Of a stretch of 64,000 nucleotides of DNA, positions 52,250 through 61,325 are shown one piece after another (position 1 is the first letter of the stretch; each line of letters starts with the position of its first letter). The notes under the pieces were generated by a model. The model made no database searches and was not told where the DNA came from. It was given only the letters and a program-made list of their open reading frames with translations. The position numbers and the translations under genes are program-made. Source of the stretch: Streptomyces sp. NBC_00102 (GTDB lineage Bacteria > Actinomycetota > Actinomycetes > Streptomycetales > Streptomycetaceae). The stretch is taken from assembly GCF_026343115.1 (NCBI RefSeq), contig NZ_JAPEMC010000001.1:1612001-1676000 (forward strand), written 5' to 3'.

Positions 52250-53713
52250 ATGCACCCCGCACCTCAGGCCGGGCCCCCGGCCACCTCCCCGACGCACGCC
52301 GCGCCGCACCCCCGCCTGGTCCGCACCCTCGCCGAGACCCTCTGGTTCCCGCTGGCCCTCTTCCTCGGCTTCCTCTTCTGCTTCGCCCCCGCACTGCACT
52401 CGCCGCAGCCCCACCACACGAGGATCGCGGTGGCCGGACCGGTCTCCGGTCCCGACTCCGGTACGGGCATCCGCTCCGCGCTGGACCACGAGTACCCGGG
52501 CGGCTTCGAGGTCTCCACGGTGGGCGGGGCCGTGCAGGCGCGGCATGCGGTCACCCACCGCGAGGCGGCGGCGGCACTGGTGACGGGCGACGATCCGGTC
52601 CTCTACGTCACCAAGGCGGAAGGCGCGGTCCTCGCGCAGAAGATGACCTCCGTCTTCACCGCGCTCGCCGCCGAGCAGGGGCACACCCTCGCCGTCCAGG
52701 AGGTCGTACCGCTCCACCAGGCGGACCCGATGGGCACCTCCGCCGTCTACGTCGGCATCGCGTGGAGCGTCCCGGGCTACATCCTGGCGACGGCCCTGCT
52801 GCGCGCGGTGAGCTTCAACCGGCGGAAGAAGTTCCTGTTCATCCTCGGTGTGGCCGTCCTCTTCAGCGCGATCGGCTCGGCGGTCGGCGCGGCGGCGGGG
52901 TTCCTCCCCGCGTCCCCGTCGTCCATGGTCATCGCCTTCCTGCTGACCACCGCCGTCGCCACCGTCGCGTCGGGACTCGCCCCCTTCACCCGGCAGTTCT
53001 TCCCACTGGTGGGCATGGGCCTGTTCATCGTGCTGTCCATCCCCACCAGCGGCGGCGCCGCGCCCGCCACGCTGCTGCCGACGTTCTTCCAGTACGTCCA
53101 CGCCGTCATGCCTCTCGCCAACGGGGTGGACGCCCTGCGCGGGGTGCTCTACTTCGGCGGGGCGGGCACCCTGCGTCCCGTACTCGTCCTCTGCGCCTGG
53201 ATCGCGGCGGGCCTCGGGCTGATGGGGCTCGACGCCCTGCGCCACCGCCGCCGGGACGCCCGGCCGGCGGCACGGAACGTCGAGCCTGCTCCACCTGCGG
53301 TGGAGCTCACCGAGGACGCGGAGCCGGTGGAGCCGCCGACGGAGGACCCGGCACTGAGCTACCCGCTCCCGGTGGCGCTGCCGGTGCACCGGCACCACTT
53401 CGGGGACCGGGAGCCGGACCTGATCGGTACCGTGCACGGGGTCGGCCGCGGGCCCGTCCACCACGCCTCCGTCACGGTGATCGACGGCCACGGGCGCCAG
53501 CTGGTGCGCACCACCACCGACGCGCTCGGCCGGTACGCACTGGCAGGGCTGCCCGAGGGGCACCTGAACATCATCGCCTCCTCGCCCGGACAGACACCCG
53601 CCGTCCAGCGCAAGCACCTGCGCCCCGGCACGGTGGTCCGCTCCGACTTCGCGCTGCGGGGCAACGGGCCGAAGGAGCGGGAGCGATCGGGAGCGGCGAA
53701 CCCCGCGGAGTAG
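52250..53713 (+). CDS. Membrane protein with an ABC-2/YhgE-like core and a C-terminal carboxypeptidase-regulatory-like domain
   Basis: A 487-residue protein. One N-terminal helix (LWFPLALFLGFLFCFAPAL) is followed by an extracytoplasmic segment (about 50-165) and about five more helices (GIAWSVPGYILATALL, LFILGVAVLFSAIGSAVGAAAGFL, MVIAFLLTTAVATVASGLAPF, FFPLVGMGLFIVLSI, PVLVLCAWIAAGLGLMGL). This resembles ABC-2/YhgE-type permeases. After a proline/glutamate linker, residues about 390-475 form a prealbumin-like domain (DLIGTVHGVGRGPVHHASVTVIDGHG, TTTDALGRYALAGLPEGHLNIIASSPG). No ATPase subunit is adjacent. Transported substrate unknown. Confidence 0.7.
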   Translation: MHPAPQAGPPATSPTHAAPHPRLVRTLAETLWFPLALFLGFLFCFAPALHSPQPHHTRIAVAGPVSGPDSGTGIRSALDHEYPGGFEVSTVGGAVQARHAVTHREAAAALVTGDDPVLYVTKAEGAVLAQKMTSVFTALAAEQGHTLAVQEVVPLHQADPMGTSAVYVGIAWSVPGYILATALLRAVSFNRRKKFLFILGVAVLFSAIGSAVGAAAGFLPASPSSMVIAFLLTTAVATVASGLAPFTRQFFPLVGMGLFIVLSIPTSGGAAPATLLPTFFQYVHAVMPLANGVDALRGVLYFGGAGTLRPVLVLCAWIAAGLGLMGLDALRHRRRDARPAARNVEPAPPAVELTEDAEPVEPPTEDPALSYPLPVALPVHRHHFGDREPDLIGTVHGVGRGPVHHASVTVIDGHGRQLVRTTTDALGRYALAGLPEGHLNIIASSPGQTPAVQRKHLRPGTVVRSDFALRGNGPKERERSGAANPAE

Positions 53714-53820
53714 GACGGCCCGCCCGGCGGTCGGGATGCACCCGACCGCCATGCTCGGACGACACCCACCAAACACCCTTATGTCATATTTCGGATACAT
53801 CTCCGAGCGAAGGGCATCCC

Positions 53821-54549
53821 ATGAGATTCGCGGTCATCGGCGGTACCGGGCTGATCGGCTCGCAGGTCGTCAACGATCTCAACGCCGCCGGTCACGAGGC
53901 GGTTCCGCACGCGCAGTCCACCGGAATCGACGTGATCAGCGGACGGGGTCTGCGGGAGGCGGTGGCGGGCACCGACGCCATCGTCAACCTGACCAACTCC
54001 CCCACCTTCGACGAGGCGTCCCCGGCCTTCTTCCAGAAGTCGATGGACAACCTCCTGGCGGCGGGCGCGGAGGGCGGCGTCGGCCACTTCGTGGTCCTGT
54101 CCATCGTGGGCGTGGACCAGGTCCCCGAGCTGGACTACTACCGGGCGAAGACGCTCCAGGAGGACATCCTGGCGGCCGGGCCGATCCCGTACTCGATCGT
54201 CCGTGCGACCCAGTTCATGGAGTTCGTCGAGGCGGTGCTCTCGTGGACCACCGAGAACGGCACCGTCCGGCTGCCCGCCACCCCGATCCAGCCGATCGCC
54301 GCCGCCGACGTGGCCCTGGCGGTCGCCGAGGTCGCCGCGGGCTCCCCGCTGGGCGGGGTACGGAACATCGCCGGCCCGGACGTCTTCACCCTGGACGAAC
54401 TGGGCCGGATCACCGTGGCGCACGCGGCCGACGGCCGTACCGTCGTCACGGACCCCACCGCGGGGATGTTCGCCGCCGTCAGGGGTGACGTCCTCACGGA
54501 CAAGAGCGCCCACCTCGCCCCCACCCGCTACACCGACTGGCTCGCCTGA
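53821..54549 (+). CDS. NmrA-like NAD(P)-binding protein
   Basis: A 242-residue atypical SDR. The Rossmann motif is MRFAVIGGTGLIGSQVVNDLNAAGH and the middle has VVLSIVGVDQVPELDYYRAKTLQEDIL. The Y-x-x-x-K-like YYRAK is present but the protein behaves as an NmrA/quinone-reductase-like member (YesF/YcjY types). AAGGG is 7 bases before the ATG. Divergent genes are absent; it follows the membrane protein by 107 bases and may be independent. Confidence 0.85.
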   Translation: MRFAVIGGTGLIGSQVVNDLNAAGHEAVPHAQSTGIDVISGRGLREAVAGTDAIVNLTNSPTFDEASPAFFQKSMDNLLAAGAEGGVGHFVVLSIVGVDQVPELDYYRAKTLQEDILAAGPIPYSIVRATQFMEFVEAVLSWTTENGTVRLPATPIQPIAAADVALAVAEVAAGSPLGGVRNIAGPDVFTLDELGRITVAHAADGRTVVTDPTAGMFAAVRGDVLTDKSAHLAPTRYTDWLA

Positions 54550-54586
54550 GCCGCCCGGCCCCGGGGGCGCCCCGGGCGGCGACGGC

Positions 54587-55843
54587 TCAGACGCCGAGCC
54601 AGGCCAGGGCCGCGACGGTCAGGGCGCTGACCCCGGTGTCCAGGGTGGGCTGGAGGACCGGGGCGAAGAAGGGGCTGTGGTTGACCGGTACGTCCCGGGC
54701 GACGGTGCCGTTCCGCACGGCCCCGGCGTACAGCTCAGGGTCGATGCCACCGATGCCCCAGTACGTGAACGGCACCCCGAACGCGTCCGGGATCAGGCTC
54801 AGGTCCTCGCTGGCCGTCTGGAGCTCGATGGTGTGCGCGTCCCCGCCGAAGTGGGCGGCGAACGCCTCGGCGACCCGTCCGGTCACGGCCTCGTCGTTGA
54901 CCGTGGGCGGGAAGGAGGCGATCTGCTCGATCAGGGGCTCCGCCGGCGAACCGGACGCCTGGCATTCGGCGCGCACGATCCGCTCGATCGCGGCCAGCAC
55001 CTGGGCGCGCGAAGCCTCGTCGTAGGTACGGACGTTGAGCTGGACGACCGCGCTGTCCGGGATGACGTTGGGGCCGGTACCGGCGTGGATGCTGCCCACG
55101 GTGACGACGGCGGGGGTGGTGGCCGCCAACTCCCGGGAGACGATGGTCTGCAGGCGTACGACGATCATCGCGGCCATCACCACGGGGTCCACCGCCGCCT
55201 GAGGCATCGAGCCGTGCCCGCCCCGGCCGTACACGGTGACCCGCAGGCTGTCGGCGGCGGAGAGGAACGGCCCCGGGCGCGTCCCGACGTAACCGGCCGG
55301 GTGGGCCAGCACGTGCTGGGCGAACACCACGTCGGGGCGGGGAACCCGCGAGGTCAGGCCGTCGGCGATCATCGCGTCCGCGCCGTCGCCCCGCTCCTCG
55401 GAGGGCTGGAAGAGCGCCACGAAGGTGCCCCGCCAGGCTTCCCGGGACTCCGCCAGCAGCCGTGCGGCACCGATCAGCGAGGTCATGTGCACGTCGTGTC
55501 CGCAGGCGTGCGCCACGGGCTGCTCGGAGCCGTCCTCGCCGGTCACCGTCGCGGTGGAGGCGTACGGGAGTCCGGTCCGCTCCAGGACCGGGAGGGCGTC
55601 CATGTCGGCGCGGGCCAGGACGACCGGCCCGTCGCCGTTGGCCAGCACACCGACGACTCCGGTCCCGCCGATGCCCTCGACGACCTCGTACCCGGCCTCG
55701 CGCAGCGCCCCGGACATCGCGGCGGCCGTGCGGTGTTCCACGAGGCCGAGTTCGGGGTGGGCGTGCAGATCCTTGTACAGCTCCTCCAGGCCCGGGCGGA
55801 TGCCGTCCAGGCCGGCCAGTACGGTGCGAGCTCCGTCGCTCAT
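54587..55843 (-). CDS. M20-family amidohydrolase/peptidase
   Basis: A 418-residue metallohydrolase. The pattern matches amidohydrolase/aminoacylase members: LHAHPELGLVEHRTAAAMSGALREAGYEV, VARADMDALPV, HACGHDVHMTSLIGAARLL and FQPSEERGDGADAMI (glutamate), and VHGRGGHGSMPQAAVDPVVMAAMIV in the lid. It deacylates an N-acyl amino acid or similar substrate. GAGGAGG lies upstream of the ATG at 55843; the extra N-terminal residues of the longer frame lack support. Confidence 0.92.
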   Translation of the reverse strand: MSDGARTVLAGLDGIRPGLEELYKDLHAHPELGLVEHRTAAAMSGALREAGYEVVEGIGGTGVVGVLANGDGPVVLARADMDALPVLERTGLPYASTATVTGEDGSEQPVAHACGHDVHMTSLIGAARLLAESREAWRGTFVALFQPSEERGDGADAMIADGLTSRVPRPDVVFAQHVLAHPAGYVGTRPGPFLSAADSLRVTVYGRGGHGSMPQAAVDPVVMAAMIVVRLQTIVSRELAATTPAVVTVGSIHAGTGPNVIPDSAVVQLNVRTYDEASRAQVLAAIERIVRAECQASGSPAEPLIEQIASFPPTVNDEAVTGRVAEAFAAHFGGDAHTIELQTASEDLSLIPDAFGVPFTYWGIGGIDPELYAGAVRNGTVARDVPVNHSPFFAPVLQPTLDTGVSALTVAALAWLGV

Positions 55844-56444
55844 GGTTCCTCCTCGCGCGGACGGCGCCCTCCCCGCGACGGGCAACGGGCGGCCCGTCGC
55901 GATCGACACCGCTTCCGATCAGCGAGTTTAGGTCCGGATCCCCCACCGGGAGGGCATCCGGGCCCGTGGAAGGCGCCCTGGACGCGCGGCTCCCCGCCCC
56001 GCCCTGCCCCGCCCCGCCCTGCCGGTGACACCTGGCCCGGGAACCGCGTCGCGACCTCGACCGCGCTTCCCCACTCCTGTCGGCTCCCGTCCGCATGGTC
56101 TCGCGATCCCGCGCCGCCGGATTTCGGTCGCTCCGCCTGCGGTCCACCATCACGCGGATCACCCCATTCCCCCCGAACCGGCGCACCCTGCCCTCGCCCC
56201 GGCGGGAGCCTCCACGGGATGTCCACAACTACTGTTCACGGATCCCGACTCCGCCGCATGTGAACATCCAGACGAATTGCTAGCGTGGCCGAAGGCATGT
56301 TCCGTGATGAGTGGTGGACCGGCGGCGCGGCGATGTATCGCATCCGCGGTCGCGCATCCACCGGAGGAGCACGGACACCGCCTGAAGCCGCCGCGCCCAC
56401 CAGGCGCGGCGGGACGGGGCAGTTGAGCGGGGGAAGGGTTTTCC
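55844..56444. other. 601-base intergenic region upstream of the 56-61 kb module
   Basis: Between the M20 start (minus) and the first gene of the module (plus) there is no gene I can support. TGTTCAC (56233-56239) and GTGAACA (56260-56266) form an inverted repeat 20 bases apart. The only relatively AT-rich stretch (about 56225-56286) ends in TAGCGT (56281-56286), a possible -10. The remainder is proline-rich in all frames and looks non-coding. Confidence 0.45.
56233..56266. promoter_or_regulatory. 7-bp inverted repeat (TGTTCAC/GTGAACA)
   Basis: Two perfect 7-base arms separated by 20 bases lie about 180 bases before the first gene of the 56-61 kb module. It could be an operator or a weak hairpin. 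Confidence 0.35.
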
Positions 56445-56939
56445 GTGGCGTGGGACGAGTGGGAGCAGCTGAAGGCGGACGCAGCCGACCGGCATTCGAC
56501 CGGGATGCGGTTGAACCAGCTCGAACCCGGGGGTGGCGGTTACTCGGCCCTGCCCGGGCAGACGGGCGATCTCAAGGTGGATCAGAGCGATCTGGCGAAG
56601 ATCGGCAGCCAGGCGCACTCCCTCTACGACAACCTGTGGAGCAAGGCCCGGGTGGCCACTCCCAGCAGCGACGCGGCCGCCAGTGATCTGAGCGGTCAGG
56701 GCTTCGCGCTGGGCGGCGGGCTCAAGCACGTGTCGAACCGGTGGGAAGAGCAGTTGAAGTCGCTCATGGACGCCTGCGCCCACATCTCCAACCACATGCA
56801 GGTCACCAAGAACGTGCACACCGGGGACGAGAACTACATCCAGCGGCAGATGAGCAGCATCGACGCGCTGGACGCCGGGTTCGACGAGCGGGTCGGCGAT
56901 CCGGGCAAGAAGAACCCGGCGTACGAACCGAAGAAGTAG
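56445..56939 (+). CDS. Small helical protein, first gene of the 56-61 kb module (WXG100/ESX-like)
   Basis: A 164-residue protein without a signal peptide. It is largely helical. LAKIGSQAHSLYDNLWSKA followed by a conserved-looking gly-rich turn (SDLSGQGFALGGGLKHVSNRWEEQLKSLMDACAHISNHM) resembles a WXG100-type helical hairpin but has no clean WXG motif. The GTG at 56445 has AAGGG 6 bases upstream. It precedes the large protein gene by 39 bases and is probably translated from the same transcript. It could be a chaperone or partner for export of the large protein. Confidence 0.6.
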   Translation: MAWDEWEQLKADAADRHSTGMRLNQLEPGGGGYSALPGQTGDLKVDQSDLAKIGSQAHSLYDNLWSKARVATPSSDAAASDLSGQGFALGGGLKHVSNRWEEQLKSLMDACAHISNHMQVTKNVHTGDENYIQRQMSSIDALDAGFDERVGDPGKKNPAYEPKK

Positions 56940-56978
56940 CGGCGCGCGACGACAGACGTACAGGAGAAACGACACCTC

Positions 56979-59279
56979 ATGGATCTCGACGCGCTGCGCT
57001 TCGCCAACTTCGCGACGCTGGACACGGCAGTCTCCGACTGGGACCAGCTCGTACGGCACTTGGTGGAGCTGAAGAAGCAGGCCGAGGACGGCCTGCACAA
57101 GGCCGCCAACTCGGCGAACTGGGCGGGCATGAACGCCACGGTCACCAAGGAGTTCATCGGCAAGACCGCCGGCGAGTTCGGCGATGCCCACACCCAGGCC
57201 ACCACCATTCACAACATCCTGGGCGACACCCTGGGCGAGCTGCGGCAGTTCAAGAAGGACCTCGAGGCCGCCATCACCCGCGGACAGGCGAAGAACCTGA
57301 CCGTCGTCAGCACCGGCAAGGGCGGTTTCACCGTCACGATGAACATCCACCCGGACCGGGCCGCGAAGGGCACCACCGTCCCGGAGCACACGGAGAGCGA
57401 CGTCACCGCACTCCGCGACGAGGTGCAGGGGATACTCAACCGGGCGACCGAGAGCGACGATTCGGCGAGCAAGGTCCTGAGCGCGATAGCCGACCAGTCC
57501 ACGATGGGCTTCTCGGACGCCAGTTACAAGGACCGCGACTCCGCGGCGGATGCCGTCAAGGCGGCGGAAGACCTCGCCAAGATCGCGGGGAAGAACCCCA
57601 AGGACCTCACGCCGGCCGAGTTCGACAAGATCAACGACGGTCTCGCGAAGTACAAGGACGACCCGCTGTTCGCCGAGCGGTTCGCCACCCAGCTCGGGCC
57701 GCAGAAGACCCTGGAGTTCTGGGAGGGCATCAACGACCCTGCCGTGAACCCGTACGTGGGCCACGACCGCCTCGACAAGCTCGACGACCTCCAGCGCAAT
57801 CTCGGCATGACGCTCGCCACCGCCACGCAGAGCGACTCGGCCGCCATGACGACCTGGAAGGGCGACATGATCCAGCTGGGCGAGAAGCCCATAGGCCGGG
57901 ACGGCGGCGGCCCCATGGGCTTCCAGGTCATGAGCAACCTGATGCGGACCGGCGACTACGACGACCAGTTCCTCAAGAGCTACGGCACCTCGCTCATGGA
58001 GACGGAGCGCAAGCTCACCGGCAACGGCGAGCACCCCAACATGGCGTGGCAGCACATGGGCATGAACCCCTGGCTCAACCGCATCGGCGACGACAGCGGT
58101 TCCGACCCGCTGACCGGCTACCTCAAGGGTCTGTCCAACAGCCCGGACGCCGCGACCGACTTCTTCAACGAGGAGTACGTCTCCAAGGAGGACTCCCCCT
58201 TCGAGCGCGACACGGACGGCAACGGCAAGAACGGGAAGGTCGCGCTCTCCAACTTCCAGTACCTGTTCGAGGAGCGGGACTGGCCCGAGGAGAGCAACAT
58301 CCACGGCGACGAGGACAACACCGGCCGCAACAACCTCGCCCTCGCCCTGGAGGCCGCCACGACGGGGCACCCGGCGGGCGAGCTGCCGACGGCGGACACT
58401 CCCGCCCACAACGACGGCCAGGCCAAGCTCTTCGAGTCCATCGTGTCCTCCGTCGCGGACGACAACGAGCGCCTCACGAAGCACAGTTACATGTCCGACA
58501 GCATCGGGCAGATCACCTCGGAGTACCTGCCGGACGTCAACCGGGCCATGGCCGACGACCAAGACAATGACATCAACAGGCTCTTCCCCGTCGCCGGCAG
58601 CTCCGCCACGCTGAACCACCGTGATGCGGTAGCCCTGTTGGTGACCGTCGGACAGAACCCCGAGGGTTATGCGGCCGTGGAGGTGGCCAACAAGGCGTAC
58701 ATGGCAAACCTCATGGACTACCACATGAACCCGGACCTTCCGGCCGACGCCCGCTACTCGAACGACACGCAGTTCGCCGTCGACCAAGTCGCCTACGCTT
58801 CGGGCGGGGTGTCCGGAACGCTGGCCATCGGCCGTCAGGAGGCGGTCGCCGGACCCGCCGCAGAATCCGACGACGCTTTCGACCAGTCCGTGGGGCAGTG
58901 GAAGAACGCCATCTCCGGAGGCATCGGCACGGGTATCGGCGTCGGTACCTCGTTCATCGCCAGCCCGGTCGGCGGCGCGGTCGCCGGCGGCGTTGCCGGA
59001 ACGGCGAGCAGCATGGTTCTCGAATCCCTCTTCAAGGACGTCGAGGGGCATGCCAAGGACGACGCGAGCCCGGTCATGGGCGAGAGGTGGGAGAGTGGCC
59101 TGGACCGGAACTCCCAGTACACCGAGCAGGCCGTGGAGAACGCGGCGAAGGCGCACCACCGCGACGATTTGCTGGACGACAGCATCGACGAGAAGGCACG
59201 CCAGCGCGCCCACGAGGGGTTCCTGCACGCGGGTCCGGACGTCGAGTCCTTCGCACCGAACCTGAGGACAGCGATCTGA
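56979..59279 (+). CDS. Large exported-type protein with WXG-like start and glycine-zipper segment
   Basis: A 766-residue protein without a classical signal peptide. The N-terminal 100 residues are helical and contain NSANWAGMNATVTKEFI, a WxG-type turn as in WXG100/LXG proteins. The middle is acidic and mixed, with no enzyme motif I recognise. Residues about 640-680 hold a glycine-zipper: ISGGIGTGIGVGTSFIASP, then GGAVAGGVAGTAS, which is membrane-active in some toxins and pore-forming proteins. The C-terminus is again helical and charged. It may be a type VII-type substrate. Function is unknown. Confidence 0.65.
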   Translation: MDLDALRFANFATLDTAVSDWDQLVRHLVELKKQAEDGLHKAANSANWAGMNATVTKEFIGKTAGEFGDAHTQATTIHNILGDTLGELRQFKKDLEAAITRGQAKNLTVVSTGKGGFTVTMNIHPDRAAKGTTVPEHTESDVTALRDEVQGILNRATESDDSASKVLSAIADQSTMGFSDASYKDRDSAADAVKAAEDLAKIAGKNPKDLTPAEFDKINDGLAKYKDDPLFAERFATQLGPQKTLEFWEGINDPAVNPYVGHDRLDKLDDLQRNLGMTLATATQSDSAAMTTWKGDMIQLGEKPIGRDGGGPMGFQVMSNLMRTGDYDDQFLKSYGTSLMETERKLTGNGEHPNMAWQHMGMNPWLNRIGDDSGSDPLTGYLKGLSNSPDAATDFFNEEYVSKEDSPFERDTDGNGKNGKVALSNFQYLFEERDWPEESNIHGDEDNTGRNNLALALEAATTGHPAGELPTADTPAHNDGQAKLFESIVSSVADDNERLTKHSYMSDSIGQITSEYLPDVNRAMADDQDNDINRLFPVAGSSATLNHRDAVALLVTVGQNPEGYAAVEVANKAYMANLMDYHMNPDLPADARYSNDTQFAVDQVAYASGGVSGTLAIGRQEAVAGPAAESDDAFDQSVGQWKNAISGGIGTGIGVGTSFIASPVGGAVAGGVAGTASSMVLESLFKDVEGHAKDDASPVMGERWESGLDRNSQYTEQAVENAAKAHHRDDLLDDSIDEKARQRAHEGFLHAGPDVESFAPNLRTAI

Positions 59280-59342
59280 CCGACCGCCCGGAAGCGGCGC
59301 CCGCCGTGTCACCTCCAGCCGAATCCAGAAAGGCATCTCGCG

Positions 59343-59906
59343 TTGTCCGTCCGTGGAACTCTCTCCCACCACCGGCTCATCCGCACGGCCGTAGCCCTGT
59401 CCGCCGCCACCGTGCTCGCCTCCAGCCTGTCCGCATGCTCCGGCGACGACGAACCGGCCGCGAAAAACTACACCGTGCCCACCACCCTGTGCGGGGTCAC
59501 GGTCGACCCCGCGCAGGTGAAAGCCCTTCTGCCCGGCGGAGATTCCTTCTCCTCGGCATCCTCGAAGCCGAACAGCGGGACGACCCGCTGCGACCTGTTC
59601 GTGGACGGCGACAAGGCGTCCATGCGCCTCACCCAGACCTGGTGGGACCGCCTGGACACCGGGTTCGGAGTCTCGGGGGCGTACTCCGGCACGAACGGCG
59701 CGGAGACGACGGACGACTACCGGTTCGCCTGGACCGGAACGGCCGGCGTGGGCAAGACCTCTTCCTGCACGTCGTCCAAGCACCCGGATATGCGCCTCTT
59801 CGCGATCATCCAGGCATTCGATCCCAGCATCGACGACAAGGCAGCCATGAAGACCCTGATCAACAGTTACACCGAGTCGGTGGACAAGTCCGCGGCCTGC
59901 GAGTGA
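59343..59906 (+). CDS. Lipoprotein paralogue A of a tandem triplet
   Basis: A 187-residue lipoprotein. The TTG start at 59343 has AGAAAGG about 10 bases upstream. The signal ends in LASSLSAC (Cys about residue 32), then a shared segment DEPAAKNYTVPTTLCGVTVDP and a beta-rich body with four further cysteines (LCGV, TRCDL, SSCTS, SAACE). It resembles DUF3558-type actinobacterial lipoproteins, with low certainty. It follows the large protein gene by 63 bases and is the first of three. Confidence 0.78.
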   Translation: MSVRGTLSHHRLIRTAVALSAATVLASSLSACSGDDEPAAKNYTVPTTLCGVTVDPAQVKALLPGGDSFSSASSKPNSGTTRCDLFVDGDKASMRLTQTWWDRLDTGFGVSGAYSGTNGAETTDDYRFAWTGTAGVGKTSSCTSSKHPDMRLFAIIQAFDPSIDDKAAMKTLINSYTESVDKSAACE

Positions 59907-60038
59907 CCCCCACTGCGGCGAGGGTCCGCCGCCCGAGGGACATCCCTTCGAGCGTCTGAAGACCGACATCCGATCATTGAGCCTCCGGGGCTGGCGCCCA
60001 CCACGCCGCCCCGTCCGAACCGAGAAGGGCTTCTCGCG

Positions 60039-60596
60039 TTGTCCGTCCGTGGAACTCTCGGCCACGACCGGCTCATCCGCACGGCCGTAGCCCTGTCCGC
60101 CGCCGCCGTCCTCGCCGGCCTGTCCGGGTGCTCCGGCGACGACGAACCGGCCGCGAAAAACTACACCGTGCCCACCACCCTGTGCGGGGTCACGGTCGAC
60201 CCCGCGCAGGTGAAAGCCCTTCTGCCTGGCGGGGATTCCCTCTCCTCGGCACCCTCTGCACCCAACAGCTTGACCACACGCTGCGACTTGTCGGTGGACG
60301 GCAAACCGGCCCTGCGCCTCACCCAGACATGGGGGGACCGGATGGATACGGGGGCAACGTTCGCATCGGGCTACGCAGGCACGGACGACGGGGAGACGAC
60401 GGGCGACTACCGGTTGGTGTGGGCCGGGAAGGTCGGTGTGGGCAAGACCGCCACGTGCACGTCGTCGAAGCACACGGACATGCGCTTGTTCACGGTCATC
60501 CAGGTTCTCGGCTCCGGCATCGACGACAAGGCTGCCATGAAGAGCCTGATCAGCGGTTACACCAAGGCGGTGGACCAGTCGGCGGCCTGCGAGTGA
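60039..60596 (+). CDS. Lipoprotein paralogue B of a tandem triplet
   Basis: A 185-residue paralogue of A. The lipobox is LAGLSGC and the start is again TTG, at 60039, with AGAAGGG upstream. It keeps the four body cysteines (LCGV, TRCDL, ATCTS, SAACE) and the DEPAAKNYTVPTTLCGVTVDPAQVKALLPGGDS region unchanged, while the middle has diverged. The 132-base spacer after A is homologous to the spacer before C. Confidence 0.8.
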   Translation: MSVRGTLGHDRLIRTAVALSAAAVLAGLSGCSGDDEPAAKNYTVPTTLCGVTVDPAQVKALLPGGDSLSSAPSAPNSLTTRCDLSVDGKPALRLTQTWGDRMDTGATFASGYAGTDDGETTGDYRLVWAGKVGVGKTATCTSSKHTDMRLFTVIQVLGSGIDDKAAMKSLISGYTKAVDQSAACE

Positions 60597-60726
60597 CCCC
60601 CGCCCCGCGACAAGGGCCTGTCGTCCCAGGGACAACTCTCTGAGCGCCTGAACGGACACCCGATCGAAAGCCCGGGGACGGCGCCCACCACGCCGTCCCC
60701 GTCCGAACCCCGAAAGGCATCTCGCG

Positions 60727-61287
60727 TTGTCCGTCCATGGAACTCTCGCCCACCACCGGCTCATCCGCACGGCCGTAACCCTGTCCGCCGCCGCCGTGCT
60801 CGCCTCCACCCTGTCCGCTTGCTCCGGCAACGACGAACCGGCCGCGAAAAACTACACCGTGCCCACCTCGCTCTGCGGGGTCACGGTCGACCCCGCACAG
60901 GTGAAAGCCGCGCTGCCCGGAGGAGATTCCCTCTCGTCGGCGGTCTCGAAGCCGAACGGCGGGACGACCCGCTGCGTCGTGTCCGTGGACGGCACGGCGG
61001 CCCTGCGCCTCACTCAGGCATGGTGGGGAAAAGGGGAGACCGGAGTGACGGTCTCAGCGGCGTACGCCTACACGGACGGCGGGGAAACGACGGACGACTC
61101 CCGGTTCGTCTGGGCCGGCAAGGCCGGCGTGGGCAAGACCGATTCGTGCACATCGTCGGAGCACCCGGATCTGGCCCTCTTCGCGATCATCCAGGTCCTC
61201 GACTCCGGCATCGACGACAAAACTGTCATGAAGAGCCTGATCAACAGCTACACCGAGGCCGTGGACAAGTCAGCGGCCTGTGAGTGA
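60727..61287 (+). CDS. Lipoprotein paralogue C of a tandem triplet
   Basis: A 186-residue paralogue of A and B. Start TTG at 60727 with CGAAAGG upstream; lipobox LASTLSAC. It keeps LCGVTVDPAQVKA and the four body cysteines (LCGV, TRCVV, DSCTS, SAACE). It is the last gene before the minus-strand two-component system. The gap of 38 bases to the response regulator stop has no obvious terminator. Confidence 0.8.
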   Translation: MSVHGTLAHHRLIRTAVTLSAAAVLASTLSACSGNDEPAAKNYTVPTSLCGVTVDPAQVKAALPGGDSLSSAVSKPNGGTTRCVVSVDGTAALRLTQAWWGKGETGVTVSAAYAYTDGGETTDDSRFVWAGKAGVGKTDSCTSSEHPDLALFAIIQVLDSGIDDKTVMKSLINSYTEAVDKSAACE

Positions 61288-61325
61288 CCCCCGCCCTGCG
61301 GCGAGGGCCTGTCGCCCGGGGCCGT

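Noticed and set aside
56280..60830. A 1516-codon open frame on the minus strand
   Set aside because: It is antisense to five plus-strand genes with RBS sites and clear lipoprotein features. Its composition is that of a GC-rich shadow frame with no domain pattern.
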